From the NCBI RefSeq assembly GCF_001905545.1, contig NZ_LIPD01000004.1, positions 536,610-600,609 on the forward strand: DNA of 64,000 nt, in the 5' to 3' direction. A program made the translations under genes and the position numbers. The notes beneath the pieces were generated by a model, which saw only the letters and a program-made list of their open reading frames with translations, was not told the origin of the DNA and did no database searches. Origin of the DNA: Streptomyces sp. CB02056 (GTDB lineage Bacteria > Actinomycetota > Actinomycetes > Streptomycetales > Streptomycetaceae). Positions 1 through 8,335 of this stretch are shown piece after piece. Numbering within the stretch: position 1 is the first letter of the stretch; each line of letters begins with the position of its first letter.

Positions 1-1107
1 GAGGGCGCGGACGAGATGCAGGGCCTCACCATGTCCGAGCACCAGGGCAAGACCCAGTTCCCGTACGCCTACCAGTTCGAGGCCGCGCTGCTCGCCAAGT
101 ACCTGACGCAGTACGCCACCGACAGAGGCGTCAAGCGCATCGTCGACGACGTCCAGGACGTCCGGCTCGACGACCGCGGCTGGATCAGCGGACTGCGCAC
201 CGCCGAGCACGGCGAGCTCACCGGCGACCTCTTCATCGACTGCACCGGCTTCCGCGGGCTGCTGCTGAACAAGGCGCTGGAGGAGCCGTTCATCTCCTAC
301 CAGGACACCCTGCCCAACGACAGCGCCGTCGCCCTCCAGGTGCCGATGGACATGGCGAAGCGCGGCGTGCTGCCCTGCACCACCGCGACCGCCCAGGACG
401 CCGGCTGGATCTGGACGATCCCGCTGATGGGCCGGGTCGGCACCGGGTACGTCTACGCGAAGGACTACCTCTCGCCGGAGGAGGCCGAGCGGACCCTGCG
501 CGCCTTCGTCGGCCCCGCCGCCGCCGACGTCGAGGCCAACCACATCCGGATGCGGATCGGCCGCAGCCGCAACTCCTGGTCCCGCAACTGCGTGGCCGTC
601 GGCCTCGCCAGCGGCTTCGTGGAGCCGCTGGAGTCCACCGGGATCTTCTTCATCCACCACGCCATCGAGCAACTGGTCAAGTACTTCCCGGCGCAGGACT
701 GGAACCCGGTCCGGCGCGACCTCTACAACCGGGCCGTCGCCCATGTCATGGACGGGGTACGGGAGTTCCTGGTCCTGCACTACGTCGCCGCCAAGCGCAC
801 CGACACCCAGTACTGGCGGGACACCAAGACCCGGAAGATCCCCGACTCGCTGGCCGAGCGGCTCGAACTCTGGAAGGCCCAACTCCCGGACTCCGAAACG
901 GTCTTCCCCTACTACCACGGCCTGCCGCCGTACTCCTACATGAGCGTCCTGCTGGGCATGGGCGGCATCGAGGTGGCGCACTCCCCGGCCCTGGACCTCT
1001 CCGACGGCGCCGCCGCGGAACGGGAGTTCGCGCAGATCCGGGAGAAGACCGAACGGCTCGTCGCGACGCTGCCCAAGGCGTACGACTACTTCGCCCGGAT
1101 GCGCTGA
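1..1107 (+). CDS. Flavin-dependent (tryptophan-type) halogenase, 5' end missing
   Basis: The reading frame is open to the first base, so the N-terminus with the FAD-binding GxGxxG lies outside the window; about 368 residues remain. The halogenase signature WIWTIP is present, followed by the SGFVEPLESTGIFFI block typical of the tryptophan halogenase family (PF04820), which lines the FAD/substrate tunnel. These enzymes use FADH2, oxygen and chloride or bromide to halogenate an aromatic substrate, often a tryptophan or a carrier-bound residue. The substrate cannot be read from this sequence. A flavin reductase that could supply FADH2 is encoded two genes downstream (2445-3005) and an MbtH protein follows at 4189-4407, which suggests a halogenated nonribosomal peptide pathway continuing to the left of the window. 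Confidence 0.92.
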   Translation, partial: EGADEMQGLTMSEHQGKTQFPYAYQFEAALLAKYLTQYATDRGVKRIVDDVQDVRLDDRGWISGLRTAEHGELTGDLFIDCTGFRGLLLNKALEEPFISYQDTLPNDSAVALQVPMDMAKRGVLPCTTATAQDAGWIWTIPLMGRVGTGYVYAKDYLSPEEAERTLRAFVGPAAADVEANHIRMRIGRSRNSWSRNCVAVGLASGFVEPLESTGIFFIHHAIEQLVKYFPAQDWNPVRRDLYNRAVAHVMDGVREFLVLHYVAAKRTDTQYWRDTKTRKIPDSLAERLELWKAQLPDSETVFPYYHGLPPYSYMSVLLGMGGIEVAHSPALDLSDGAAAEREFAQIREKTERLVATLPKAYDYFARMR

Positions 1108-1137
1108 CCACGATCCCGGGAAAGGGGCCCGTTCGTC

Positions 1138-2448
1138 ATGGACGTCCTCCAGCTCCTGACACGCGTCGTGCACGCGGCCGCCGTCCTCGGCGTCGTGCTG
1201 CTGATCGCCGTGGCGGGCAGGAGAGTCGCGCGCCGTCTCCGGCAGCCGGAGGTGATCGGGGAGATCACGGGGGGCCTGCTGGCCGGGCCCGCCGTGATCG
1301 CCCTGGCCGGCCGGCCCGCCTTCGACGCCGTGCTGCCGGGGCCGGTGTTCGACCTCGTCAAGACCGTCGCCGAGGCCGCCCTGGTGCTCTTCCTGGTCGG
1401 CCTCGCCCACAAACTGCGCCGCGGCCGGGACCGGCTGCCCCGGCGCGCCACCACCTGGATCACCGTCGGGGCGCTGGTGCCGCCGCTGGCCACCGGAGGC
1501 CTGCTGGTCGGGCTGATCGCCCTCACCGGCGACCGGGCGGCCCGCGGCGGCGCCCCGCTGCCGGCCTTCCTCCTGATGGTCGCGGTCACCATGGCCATCA
1601 CCGCCGTCCCGGTGATGGCCCGCATCCTGGCCGACCGCGGGATGAGCGACGGCGTCCCGGGCCGGCTCTCGCTGGCCTCCGCCGTCGTCATCGACGCCTG
1701 CGGCTGGCTGCTGCTCTCCCTGGCCATCAGCCTGGGCGCCGGGGACCCGGCACGCTCGCTGCACTCGCTGCGCGCCCTGGCCGTCGGCGTGGTCTGCGCG
1801 CTGGCCATCCGCTACGCGCTGGGCACCCGGACCGCGTCCCGGCTCTGCGGCCGCTCGCCCCGGGCGATGGCGGTCCTGGTCGCGGTGGCCGCCCTCGCGG
1901 TGGCCTTCGCCATGAAGCACCTCGGCATGACGTCGATCCTCGGCGCGGCACTGGCCGGGCTGGCGGTCCCGCACGACGACGGCGGCCCGTGGACCCGGGT
2001 GGTGTCCACGGTCTCCCGGTCGGGGCAGTTCCTGACCCCCGCCTTCTTCGTGGTCACCGGGGTCACCGTGCTCACCGGCGCCTTCTCCGCCACCTCCGGG
2101 GTGCTGATCGCCGGCACCGTCCTGCTGGGCTTCCTCGGCAAGGGCCTCGGCGGCTACCTCGGGGCCCGGATCGGCGGCCAGCCGCCCCGGACCGCCCGGC
2201 GGATCGGCGCGCTGATGAACACCCGCGGCCTCACCGAACTGATCGTCCTCCAGGCCGGCTTCGCCTCCGGGGTGCTGCCCGCGCCGCTGGTCCTGGCCCT
2301 GGTGGTGATGGCACTGGTCACCACGGCGGCCACCGGGCCGCTGCTGGAGCTGTTCGACCGGATGGAGGGCCGCCCGGCGGCCGAGGGGATCAGCGCGACG
2401 GCCATGGCGCCGGTGGAGTCCGTCGAGACAGAAAGCGGTGCGAGATGA
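1138..2448 (+). CDS. Cation/proton antiporter (CPA2, KefB-like)
   Basis: A 436-residue protein of about 12 hydrophobic segments. It carries the N-terminal QPEVIGEITGGLLAGP stretch characteristic of CPA2 sodium or potassium/proton exchangers (PF00999) and the later GALMNTRGLTELIVL block. It would exchange monovalent cations for protons across the cytoplasmic membrane. The start follows the halogenase by 30 bases with an AAAGGGG ribosome site, and its stop overlaps the flavin reductase start as ATGA, so all three are probably one transcript. Antiporters of this family often sit in natural-product clusters, where they may aid self-resistance or export; that role is inferred only from position. 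Confidence 0.85.
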   Translation: MDVLQLLTRVVHAAAVLGVVLLIAVAGRRVARRLRQPEVIGEITGGLLAGPAVIALAGRPAFDAVLPGPVFDLVKTVAEAALVLFLVGLAHKLRRGRDRLPRRATTWITVGALVPPLATGGLLVGLIALTGDRAARGGAPLPAFLLMVAVTMAITAVPVMARILADRGMSDGVPGRLSLASAVVIDACGWLLLSLAISLGAGDPARSLHSLRALAVGVVCALAIRYALGTRTASRLCGRSPRAMAVLVAVAALAVAFAMKHLGMTSILGAALAGLAVPHDDGGPWTRVVSTVSRSGQFLTPAFFVVTGVTVLTGAFSATSGVLIAGTVLLGFLGKGLGGYLGARIGGQPPRTARRIGALMNTRGLTELIVLQAGFASGVLPAPLVLALVVMALVTTAATGPLLELFDRMEGRPAAEGISATAMAPVESVETESGAR

Positions 2449-3005
2449 CCGAGTACGCGGGCGACCGGGCCCGGTTACCGGCCGGGGCCTCCGGGGCGTC
2501 CGGAGCCGTGGGGACGGCGGGAGCCACCCCCGACGAGTTCCGGGCCATGATGAGCGGGTTCCCCACGGGCGTGAGCGTGGTGTCCGCCACCGGCCCCGAC
2601 GGCGCCCCGAGGGGCATGACCTGCTCCGCGGTGTGCAGCGTCTCACTCGACCCGCCCACCCTCCTGGTCTGCCTGCGCGACGGCAGCCCCACACTCGAAG
2701 CGGTCACCGACAGCGGCCTGTTCGCGGTCAACCTGCTGCACGAGGACGCCCAGGGGACCGCCGAACTGTTCGCCTCCGGCAACCCGGACCGGTTCCAGCT
2801 GCTCCCCTGGGAACAGGCCCCGGAGGCGGCCGGCCCGCACCTGGTGCGCGACGCCCACACGGTGGCCGACTGCGACGTGGTGCTGGCCCAGCGGGTCGGC
2901 GACCACGTCACCGTCTACGGCGAGATCCGCCGGGTCGTACGGCGCCACCACCCGCGGCCGCTGCTGTACGGGCTGCGCCAGTTCCGGGCCTGGCCGCGGA
3001 GCTGA
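2445..3005 (+). CDS. Flavin reductase (FMN/FAD-binding split-barrel)
   Basis: A 186-residue protein whose ATG overlaps the antiporter stop (ATGA), indicating translational coupling. After a Gly/Ala-rich leader of about 26 residues it shows the flavin-reductase-like fold: FPTGVSVVSATGPDG, then RGMTCSAVCSVSLDPPTLLVC, then GLFAVNLL (PF01613). Such enzymes use NAD(P)H to reduce free FAD or FMN and release it to a two-component partner. The partner here is most plausibly the upstream halogenase. Length and motifs are normal for the family. Confidence 0.88.
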   Translation: MTEYAGDRARLPAGASGASGAVGTAGATPDEFRAMMSGFPTGVSVVSATGPDGAPRGMTCSAVCSVSLDPPTLLVCLRDGSPTLEAVTDSGLFAVNLLHEDAQGTAELFASGNPDRFQLLPWEQAPEAAGPHLVRDAHTVADCDVVLAQRVGDHVTVYGEIRRVVRRHHPRPLLYGLRQFRAWPRS

Positions 3006-3028
3006 TCCCGGAACGGCGGGAAGGGTGA

Positions 3029-3061
3029 GGACCCCCGGCACCGGACGGCGGCCGGGGGTCC
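3029..3061. terminator. Bidirectional hairpin terminator
   Basis: Perfect 11-bp inverted repeat (arms 3029-3039 and 3051-3061, GGACCCCCGGC/GCCGGGGGTCC) with an 11-nt loop. It lies between the convergent flavin reductase and regulator genes. There is no U-run, as usual in actinomycetes. Confidence 0.7.
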
Positions 3062-3073
3062 AGCCCGCTGTGC

Positions 3074-4084
3074 CTACGAGGCGAGCAGGTGCGAGGCGCT
3101 CCGCGGCCGGGCCCCGCGGGCCGGCCGCTCGGACCGCTCGCAGCCCGTCGCCGCCGGCCGTACCGGCCCGCCGTCCAGCAGCGCCATCCCGAGCGGCGTC
3201 ACCGAGTGCAGCACGGTGTTGCGCACCCGGCGGGTGGTGATCAGCCCGCTCCGGCGCAGCACCGCCGCGTGCTGGCTGGCGCTGGCCGCCGAGATGCCCA
3301 GCCGGTCGGCGAGCTGGCTGGTCGTGCAACTCGCCCGCAGCGTACGGAGGGCGGCCGCCCGGGTCTGGCCCACCAGGGCGCCGAGCGGCCGCGAGCCGCT
3401 GTCCCGCTCCTGCCACAGCTGGGCCCCCTTGCGGGCGTGCGGCGGGGCCGCGAACACCAGCACCACCTGCGCGTCCGGCCCCTCGGCGTCGATCGCCAGG
3501 CCCGGCCGGTGGTTGAGGAACACCGAGGGGGTGAGCACCAGGCCCCGGCCGCCCAGCCGGATGTCCTGGTCCGGCCCGCCGGGGATCTCCAGGACCGGCG
3601 CCCGCCAGGTCATCCGGGGGTGCGCGGTGGACAGCAGCAATTCCACCCCGCCGGCCATCACGATCCGGCCGCGCGCCTCGCACTCGGCCACCAGGTAGGC
3701 GTGCAGGTGCTGCCAGAACGGCGCCACGGCCAGCTGCCAGGCCTCCAGCAGGCAGGCGTCCACGCCCGCCCCGGGCCGCTGCGGCAGCTCGGCGGCCTCG
3801 GACGCGTCGAACGGCCCGGACGGCTCGGGCGGCGCGTCGGGCGCCTCCGCGTACCGCAGCGCCTGCCGGAGCAGCGAGTCCACGTCGTGCTCGGGACGGC
3901 TGCGCGGGCGGGGCACCGGCCGCCGGGGGAGGCGCTCGTTCACCTGCTTTCGCCACCGGGCGTACGGCGCGCTCACGCCGCGGTCCAGCAGGTCGCAGGC
4001 GAAGGCCGATTCCACGAGCGGGCCCATGGTGCTCTTCAGTCGGGTTCTGGCGAGGTCGGCTGCGGTGAAGTGAATCCTCTGCAC
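3074..4084 (-). CDS. ArsR-type winged-helix regulator with DUF5937-like N-terminus
   Basis: A 336-residue protein. The GTG at 4084 was chosen because translation then begins VQRIHFTAADLARTRLKSTM, the usual opening of this actinobacterial family, with a GGGGA site about 8 bases upstream; the frame stays open further upstream but would overlap the MbtH gene. The C-terminal third carries a winged helix: CTTSQLADRLGISAASASQHAAVLRRSGLI followed by a wing (split here only for description), ArsR-like in form but without metal-binding cysteines. The N-terminal two thirds resembles DUF5937. It is probably a transcription factor for a local gene; no operator is identifiable. Confidence 0.8.
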   Translation of the reverse strand: MQRIHFTAADLARTRLKSTMGPLVESAFACDLLDRGVSAPYARWRKQVNERLPRRPVPRPRSRPEHDVDSLLRQALRYAEAPDAPPEPSGPFDASEAAELPQRPGAGVDACLLEAWQLAVAPFWQHLHAYLVAECEARGRIVMAGGVELLLSTAHPRMTWRAPVLEIPGGPDQDIRLGGRGLVLTPSVFLNHRPGLAIDAEGPDAQVVLVFAAPPHARKGAQLWQERDSGSRPLGALVGQTRAAALRTLRASCTTSQLADRLGISAASASQHAAVLRRSGLITTRRVRNTVLHSVTPLGMALLDGGPVRPAATGCERSERPARGARPRSASHLLAS

Positions 4085-4188
4085 GATGAAGGTCCCCGTT
4101 TCCGTGTCGATGAGGGAGAAATCGACGTGGCCCGGCCGCCGCCACGCGGGCAGGCCGGGCCCTTCCTCGGATGGATCGGACGTCGCCG

Positions 4189-4407
4189 CTACGAGGCCCG
4201 GGCGGCGGAGGCCTCGCGCAAGCTGCGCGGGCGCATGTCGGTCCAGTTGGCCTCGACGTAGGCCAGCGCCTCCTCGCGCGGCCCCTCGGCCAGGGCCACC
4301 GCCCAGCCGTCCGGCCGCTCGGCGAACGCGGGCCACAGCGAGTGCTGGCCCTCGTCGTTCACCAGCACCAGGAAGGTCCCGTCCGCGTCGTCAAAGGGGT
4401 TCGACAT
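4189..4407 (-). CDS. MbtH-like protein
   Basis: A 72-residue protein with the MbtH core: [28 protein letters not shown] and PDGW. MbtH proteins bind NRPS adenylation domains and are needed for their solubility or activity. The start has GGAG about 8 bases upstream. It sits upstream of the regulator gene on the same strand with a 104-base gap. No NRPS is in this window, so the partner should lie to the left of the halogenase or elsewhere. The C-terminal extension ([11 protein letters not shown]) is ordinary for the family. Confidence 0.93.
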   Translation of the reverse strand: MSNPFDDADGTFLVLVNDEGQHSLWPAFAERPDGWAVALAEGPREEALAYVEANWTDMRPRSLREASAARAS

Positions 4408-4747
4408 GTCGCACACTCCATTCCGGGTAGGGCGCGGTGCGGCCCTCGGGTCATCGGCGCACGCGGGACAACCGGGTGGACCCGCTCCGCACATGCTCCC
4501 TCGGCTCGCTGACATGGTGCTGACCGCACCCTGATGGGATCCCGGCGAGCCCGCCGGGACTCGGGAAGGGGCGGTGAACTCTCCTTGGTCACAACGAATA
4601 TGACACAACGTCCGTTCAGATACCGGCGTTCCGCACCGTTGCGGCCGGCGGCGCGGAGCCCGGCCGGGGAGCCGGTGCGGCCGACGTCCCGGACGGGCGC
4701 CCGCACGGACGTGCCCCTGAACGGACGGCCCCCGCACGGACGTGCCC
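4408..4747. other. Non-coding stretch with 17-bp direct repeats
   Basis: No gene is supported here. It holds the divergent promoter region of the MbtH and MFS genes. CCCGCACGGACGTGCCC occurs twice, at 4700-4716 and 4731-4747, exactly 31 bp apart (three helical turns). The second copy abuts the TACCAT proposed as the -10 box of the downstream MFS gene, so the repeats could be regulator binding sites. Confidence 0.5.
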
Positions 4748-4853
4748 TACCATGGCCCCGTGTTCCTCTTCCGTGACTAGGGCCCCGCGCGGCGACCGCA
4801 CCCCGGTGGTGCGGTCCTTCGGCGTCCCGGTCCACCGGCGCGCGGCGCGCGCC
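4748..4853 (+). promoter_or_regulatory. Putative leaderless leader peptide and alternative hairpins before MFS gene
   Basis: TACCAT at 4748-4753 matches the TAnnnT -10 pattern and lies 6 bases before a GTG at 4760. That GTG opens a six-codon ORF, GTG TTC CTC TTC CGT GAC TAG (VFLFRD, 4760-4780), the spacing expected for a leaderless mRNA. Downstream are three inverted repeats: A, 4794-4802 with 4808-4816 (GACCGCACC/GGTGCGGTC, perfect); B, 4803-4809 with 4832-4838 (CCGGTGG/CCACCGG), which competes with A; and C, 4837-4843 with 4847-4853. This is the layout of a ribosome-mediated attenuator. The sequence shows the ORF and repeats; the regulation is inferred. Confidence 0.45.
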
Positions 4854-4873
4854 AGCTCCAGAGGAACCCCTCC

Positions 4874-6082
4874 ATGTCTTCGTCCTACGCGACGGTCCTG
4901 CGCACCCCCGGCGCGGTCCGGCTCTTCAGCGCGTCCCTGACCGGCCGCCTCTCCTACGGTGTCGTCCCGCTCTCGCTCCTGCTGGCCGTCACCGCCACGA
5001 CCGGCTCGTACGCCCGGGCCGGCTGGCTGACGGCGCTGTTCGCCGCCTCCAACGTGCTGCTCTCACCCGCCCGGGCCGGGCTGGTCGACCGCCACGGCCC
5101 GCGCCGGACACTGCCGCCGATGGCGGCCGGGTACGCGCTGGTGCTGCTCGGCCTGGCCGCCGCCACCTGGCGCCCCGGCGTCCCGTACCCCGTCCTGCTC
5201 GCCCTCGCCGTGGCGGCCGGCGTGCTCGCGCCACCCCTCGGCCCGGTCACCCGGGCGCGGTGGAGCGCCCTGCTGTCCGATCCCGGGCTGCGCCGCCGGG
5301 CCTACAGTCTGGACACCGTCGCCGAGGAACTCCTGTACGTCACCGGCCCGTTGCTGGCCGGGGTGATCGCGGCGACGGCCCGCCCGGCGCTCGGACTGGT
5401 GCTGGGCGCCGCCCTCGTCCTGACCGGTTCCCTCGCCCTGGCCGCCTCGGTCCGCGGTGTCGGGCCGGACCGCGCCGAGGCCGACTCCGCCGCCACCGGC
5501 GGCCGTTCGCGCCCCTGGCGGCCGCCGGCCCGGACCGGCCTGCCGCTCGCCGCGGCTGCCGGGGCCGGGGCCGGACTCGGTGCGTTCGCCCTGCTGACGG
5601 TGGTCTTCGCCCGGCGGCACGGGCAGGCGGCCGACGCCGCCTGGGTGGAGGCGGCGCTGGCGGCCGGGAGCGCGACCGGCGGCCTCGCCCTCGGCGCCCT
5701 CGACTGGCGGGCCCCGGCCCGGCGGCGGCTCGCCGTCCTCACCGCGGCCTTCGCCGGCGCTCTGACCCTGACCTCCCTCGCCCCGACGGTCCCGCTCCTC
5801 GCGGCCGTCGCCGCCCTGGCCGGCCTCACCGTGGCCCCGACCCTCACCACCGCCTACCTGCTTGCCGACGAACTCGCCGAGCCCGGCCACCGGACGCGCG
5901 CCGGCGCCTGGGTCAACACGTGCTTCAACGCGGGCAGTTCGGGCGGCACCGCGCTGGCCGGCCTGCTCGCCGACCACCTGCCGCTGCCCCTCTGCCTCGC
6001 CCTCGCCGCCACCCCGGCCCTGGCCGCCCTCAGCACCGCCCGGCCCCGTCCCACCACCCCGCCCGACCACCTGCCCGCCTGA
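4874..6082 (+). CDS. MFS transporter
   Basis: A 402-residue protein with about 12 hydrophobic segments and the MFS loop signature DRHGPRRTLPP between segments 2 and 3. ATG 4874 has AGAGGA about 8 bases upstream. The family exports small molecules by proton antiport; the substrate is unknown. It is preceded by a putative leader peptide and mutually exclusive hairpins (4748-4853), an arrangement used in actinomycetes for drug-inducible resistance genes, so a drug-export role is plausible. It lies beside the halogenase-MbtH genes and could be the exporter or self-resistance gene of that pathway. Confidence 0.85.
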   Translation: MSSSYATVLRTPGAVRLFSASLTGRLSYGVVPLSLLLAVTATTGSYARAGWLTALFAASNVLLSPARAGLVDRHGPRRTLPPMAAGYALVLLGLAAATWRPGVPYPVLLALAVAAGVLAPPLGPVTRARWSALLSDPGLRRRAYSLDTVAEELLYVTGPLLAGVIAATARPALGLVLGAALVLTGSLALAASVRGVGPDRAEADSAATGGRSRPWRPPARTGLPLAAAAGAGAGLGAFALLTVVFARRHGQAADAAWVEAALAAGSATGGLALGALDWRAPARRRLAVLTAAFAGALTLTSLAPTVPLLAAVAALAGLTVAPTLTTAYLLADELAEPGHRTRAGAWVNTCFNAGSSGGTALAGLLADHLPLPLCLALAATPALAALSTARPRPTTPPDHLPA

Positions 6083-6092
6083 TGCCGGGCCA

Positions 6093-6122
6093 CCGCGCGG
6101 GCGGCAGCACCCGCCCGCGCGG
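6093..6122. terminator. Bidirectional hairpin terminator
   Basis: Perfect 12-bp stem (CCGCGCGGGCGG at 6093-6104 with its complement at 6111-6122) and a 6-nt loop, between the convergent MFS and hypothetical genes. Confidence 0.65.
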
Positions 6123-6176
6123 CCTCCGGGGCCTGGGCGGCGCATCGGGGGACGGAGCGGCGCTCGAACCCGGCGG

Positions 6177-6764
6177 TCACGCCCCGCGTGCGATGAGTTC
6201 CCGTACGCCGTCCGCGACGGCCTTGCTGGTGCGCCACTTCCGGAGGAGGCGGTCCGCCGCCAGTTCCTCGACGACGGAGGTCAGCCAGGCGTCGTCGCCG
6301 AGCCGTTCGACCCGGCCGAGGTCGACGATGTTCCCCAGCAGCTGGTGCAGCAGCGTGATCTCGGGCGCCGGGTACCACCGCCGGTGGTGGACGAACCGGG
6401 GGCTCCACAGGTCGTAGGGGTGCCGGACCATGGCGCTCAGGCAGGAGCCGTGGGTGCCGATCGCCTCGTGGGGCGCGTGGTGACCGGTCAGGAGTCCGCC
6501 GGCCGGTGTGCTGAGGAACCGGCCGCTGGTGACCCCGAGCTTCAGGCTCATCAGGCGCTTCCACGGGACCAGGAAGGGCTCCCGCCCGGTGACGCGGTGC
6601 TCGAACCCCTCGGGGAGGACGGCGAGATACGCCTTGCTCTCGTGGTCGCCGATGTACCAGCTGCCGTCGACCCGCACCAGCGGGCCGAGCCCGGGACCGA
6701 GGTCGCGGCCGGCCCCGACGGGCGGCGCGGCGGTACCGGAGGCGGCGGGGCGGTCGGTGTTCAT
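6177..6764 (-). CDS. Uncharacterised protein, 195 aa
   Basis: ATG 6764 was chosen for the strong GAGGAG site 6 bases upstream; an 18-residue longer frame lacks one. The protein is soluble, with no signal peptide or membrane segment. It is rich in aromatic and His residues (DLWSPRFVHHRRWYPAPE) and ends in helical stretches ending RELIARGA. I do not recognise a family. It is converged upon by the upstream MFS gene and lies downstream of a second MFS gene (6887-8158) on the same strand with a 122-base gap, so it may share that transcript. Confidence 0.65.
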   Translation of the reverse strand: MNTDRPAASGTAAPPVGAGRDLGPGLGPLVRVDGSWYIGDHESKAYLAVLPEGFEHRVTGREPFLVPWKRLMSLKLGVTSGRFLSTPAGGLLTGHHAPHEAIGTHGSCLSAMVRHPYDLWSPRFVHHRRWYPAPEITLLHQLLGNIVDLGRVERLGDDAWLTSVVEELAADRLLRKWRTSKAVADGVRELIARGA

Positions 6765-6886
6765 GGCTCTCCTCAGGACGGGCGAGCAGCTGCCCGCCGA
6801 CCAGACTTCCCGGCACACCCCCCGCGGTCACCATACCGGCGGACAGCGGCCGTTGGGCGGGAGGACGCGCAACGGCCCGGCGGAGA

Positions 6887-8158
6887 CTACTCGGCGTCGG
6901 ACGGCTCCGAGGCGGCCGGGACGGTCTCCAGCGCCGTCATCCGCGGGAGCAGGAACAGCACCGCGACCAGCAGGACCAGCAGCAGCCCGCCGCCGACGAG
7001 CAGCGGGGTGCGGATGCTGACGACGGAGGCGATCCAGCCGCTGAGGGCGGCGCCGGCCATGATGCCGAGGCGGCTCAGCAGCATGTAGCAGCTGTTGACC
7101 CGGCCGAGCAGTTCCTTCGGTACGGCCTGCTGGCGCAGCGAGATCGCCTGGATGTTCCAGGTGACGATCCCGAAGCCGATCACGCCGTACAGCGCGGCGA
7201 CTTCGGCCACCGAGGTGCTCAGGCCCATCAGGATCAGCGAGACGCCCATCAGCAGGAAGGCGAGGGCGATCCGGGTGCCCCGGCCGAGCAGCCGGCTGAG
7301 CCGGCCGGCCAGGGTGCTGGCGGCGGTGCCGCCGATGGCGCCGGCCGCGAGCACGATGCCGTAGGAGGCGGCGGGTGCGTGGATGACCTTGGTGACCATC
7401 AGGACCATCATGGTGGTGCCCATGAAGCAGGCCAGCGCGCCGAGGGTGGAGAGCACGGCGAGCATCCGCACGTCGCGGTGGCGGAGCAGCCAGTCGACGC
7501 CCTCGCGGATCTCGGTGAGCACCGGTCGGGGGTCGGCCCGGGTGCTGGGGGCGGTGGAGCGGCCGGTGGCGGCGACCAGGACGGCGGCGAGCGCGAAGGA
7601 GACGCCGTCCACGGCGAAGGGGTGGGCGGCGGCGACGGCGAACAGCGCGGAGCCGAGCAGCGGGCCGATCAGATTGCCGCCGACCAGCATGTTGGCCTGC
7701 ATCCGGCCGTTGGCGGCGTCGAGTTGGTCGGGGCGGACCAGCTCGGGGACGGCGGAGGTGGCGGCGTTGGAGAAGACCGTCTCGCCGCAGCCGAGCAGGA
7801 AGGCCAGGGCGGCGAGCGCGACCAGCGGCGGGTCGGCGAGGAAGACCCAGGCGGCGAAGCCGAGGACGACGACGGCGCGCGCGGCGTCGATGGTCCACAT
7901 CAGCCGCCGCCGGTCGGCCCGGTCGGCGAGCACCCCGCCGTAGAGGGACATCAGCAGGAAGGGCAGCGAGGCGGAGACGGAGACCACGGAGACCGCGCTG
8001 GGGGAGTCGGAGACGGCCACCGCGAGCAGCGGCAGGGCGGAGTCCCGCATGCCGTCGCCGACCGATGAGATCGCCGACGCGGACCACAGCAGGTTGAACT
8101 TCCGGCCCAGTTGGGGACGGCTTTTGGACGGCTTCGCGGCCAGGTCTGCTGAGGTCAC
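6887..8158 (-). CDS. MFS transporter (EntS/MFS_3-like)
   Basis: A 423-residue protein beginning at GTG 8158. It has a short polar N-terminus, then LLWSASAISSVGDGMRDSAL, the opening of the MFS_3 group that includes the enterobactin exporter EntS and macrolide exporters, and the GVLADRADRRRLM loop between segments 2 and 3. Twelve hydrophobic segments are apparent. No Shine-Dalgarno is clear before GTG; CATACT ends 6 bases upstream, so a leaderless transcript is possible. The substrate is unknown. Downstream is the 6177-6764 gene, upstream the TSUP permease gene on the same strand with a 177-base gap. Confidence 0.85.
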   Translation of the reverse strand: MTSADLAAKPSKSRPQLGRKFNLLWSASAISSVGDGMRDSALPLLAVAVSDSPSAVSVVSVSASLPFLLMSLYGGVLADRADRRRLMWTIDAARAVVVLGFAAWVFLADPPLVALAALAFLLGCGETVFSNAATSAVPELVRPDQLDAANGRMQANMLVGGNLIGPLLGSALFAVAAAHPFAVDGVSFALAAVLVAATGRSTAPSTRADPRPVLTEIREGVDWLLRHRDVRMLAVLSTLGALACFMGTTMMVLMVTKVIHAPAASYGIVLAAGAIGGTAASTLAGRLSRLLGRGTRIALAFLLMGVSLILMGLSTSVAEVAALYGVIGFGIVTWNIQAISLRQQAVPKELLGRVNSCYMLLSRLGIMAGAALSGWIASVVSIRTPLLVGGGLLLVLLVAVLFLLPRMTALETVPAASEPSDAE

Positions 8159-8335
8159 CGAGGCAGTATGTCATGTCCGCGGAGGGCCGTTCGGGCGGTT
8201 TCCGAAGTGCCCGGGGCGTCCCGAACTGTCCGTGTCGGTACGGGTGTCGGGCTCGTCCGGGGGCGTCCGGAGTGTCCGGTGGGTTTCGGCCGGTTTCCGG
8301 TGGTTCGTCGAACGGCGGTGGAGGGCCGGGTGTTT

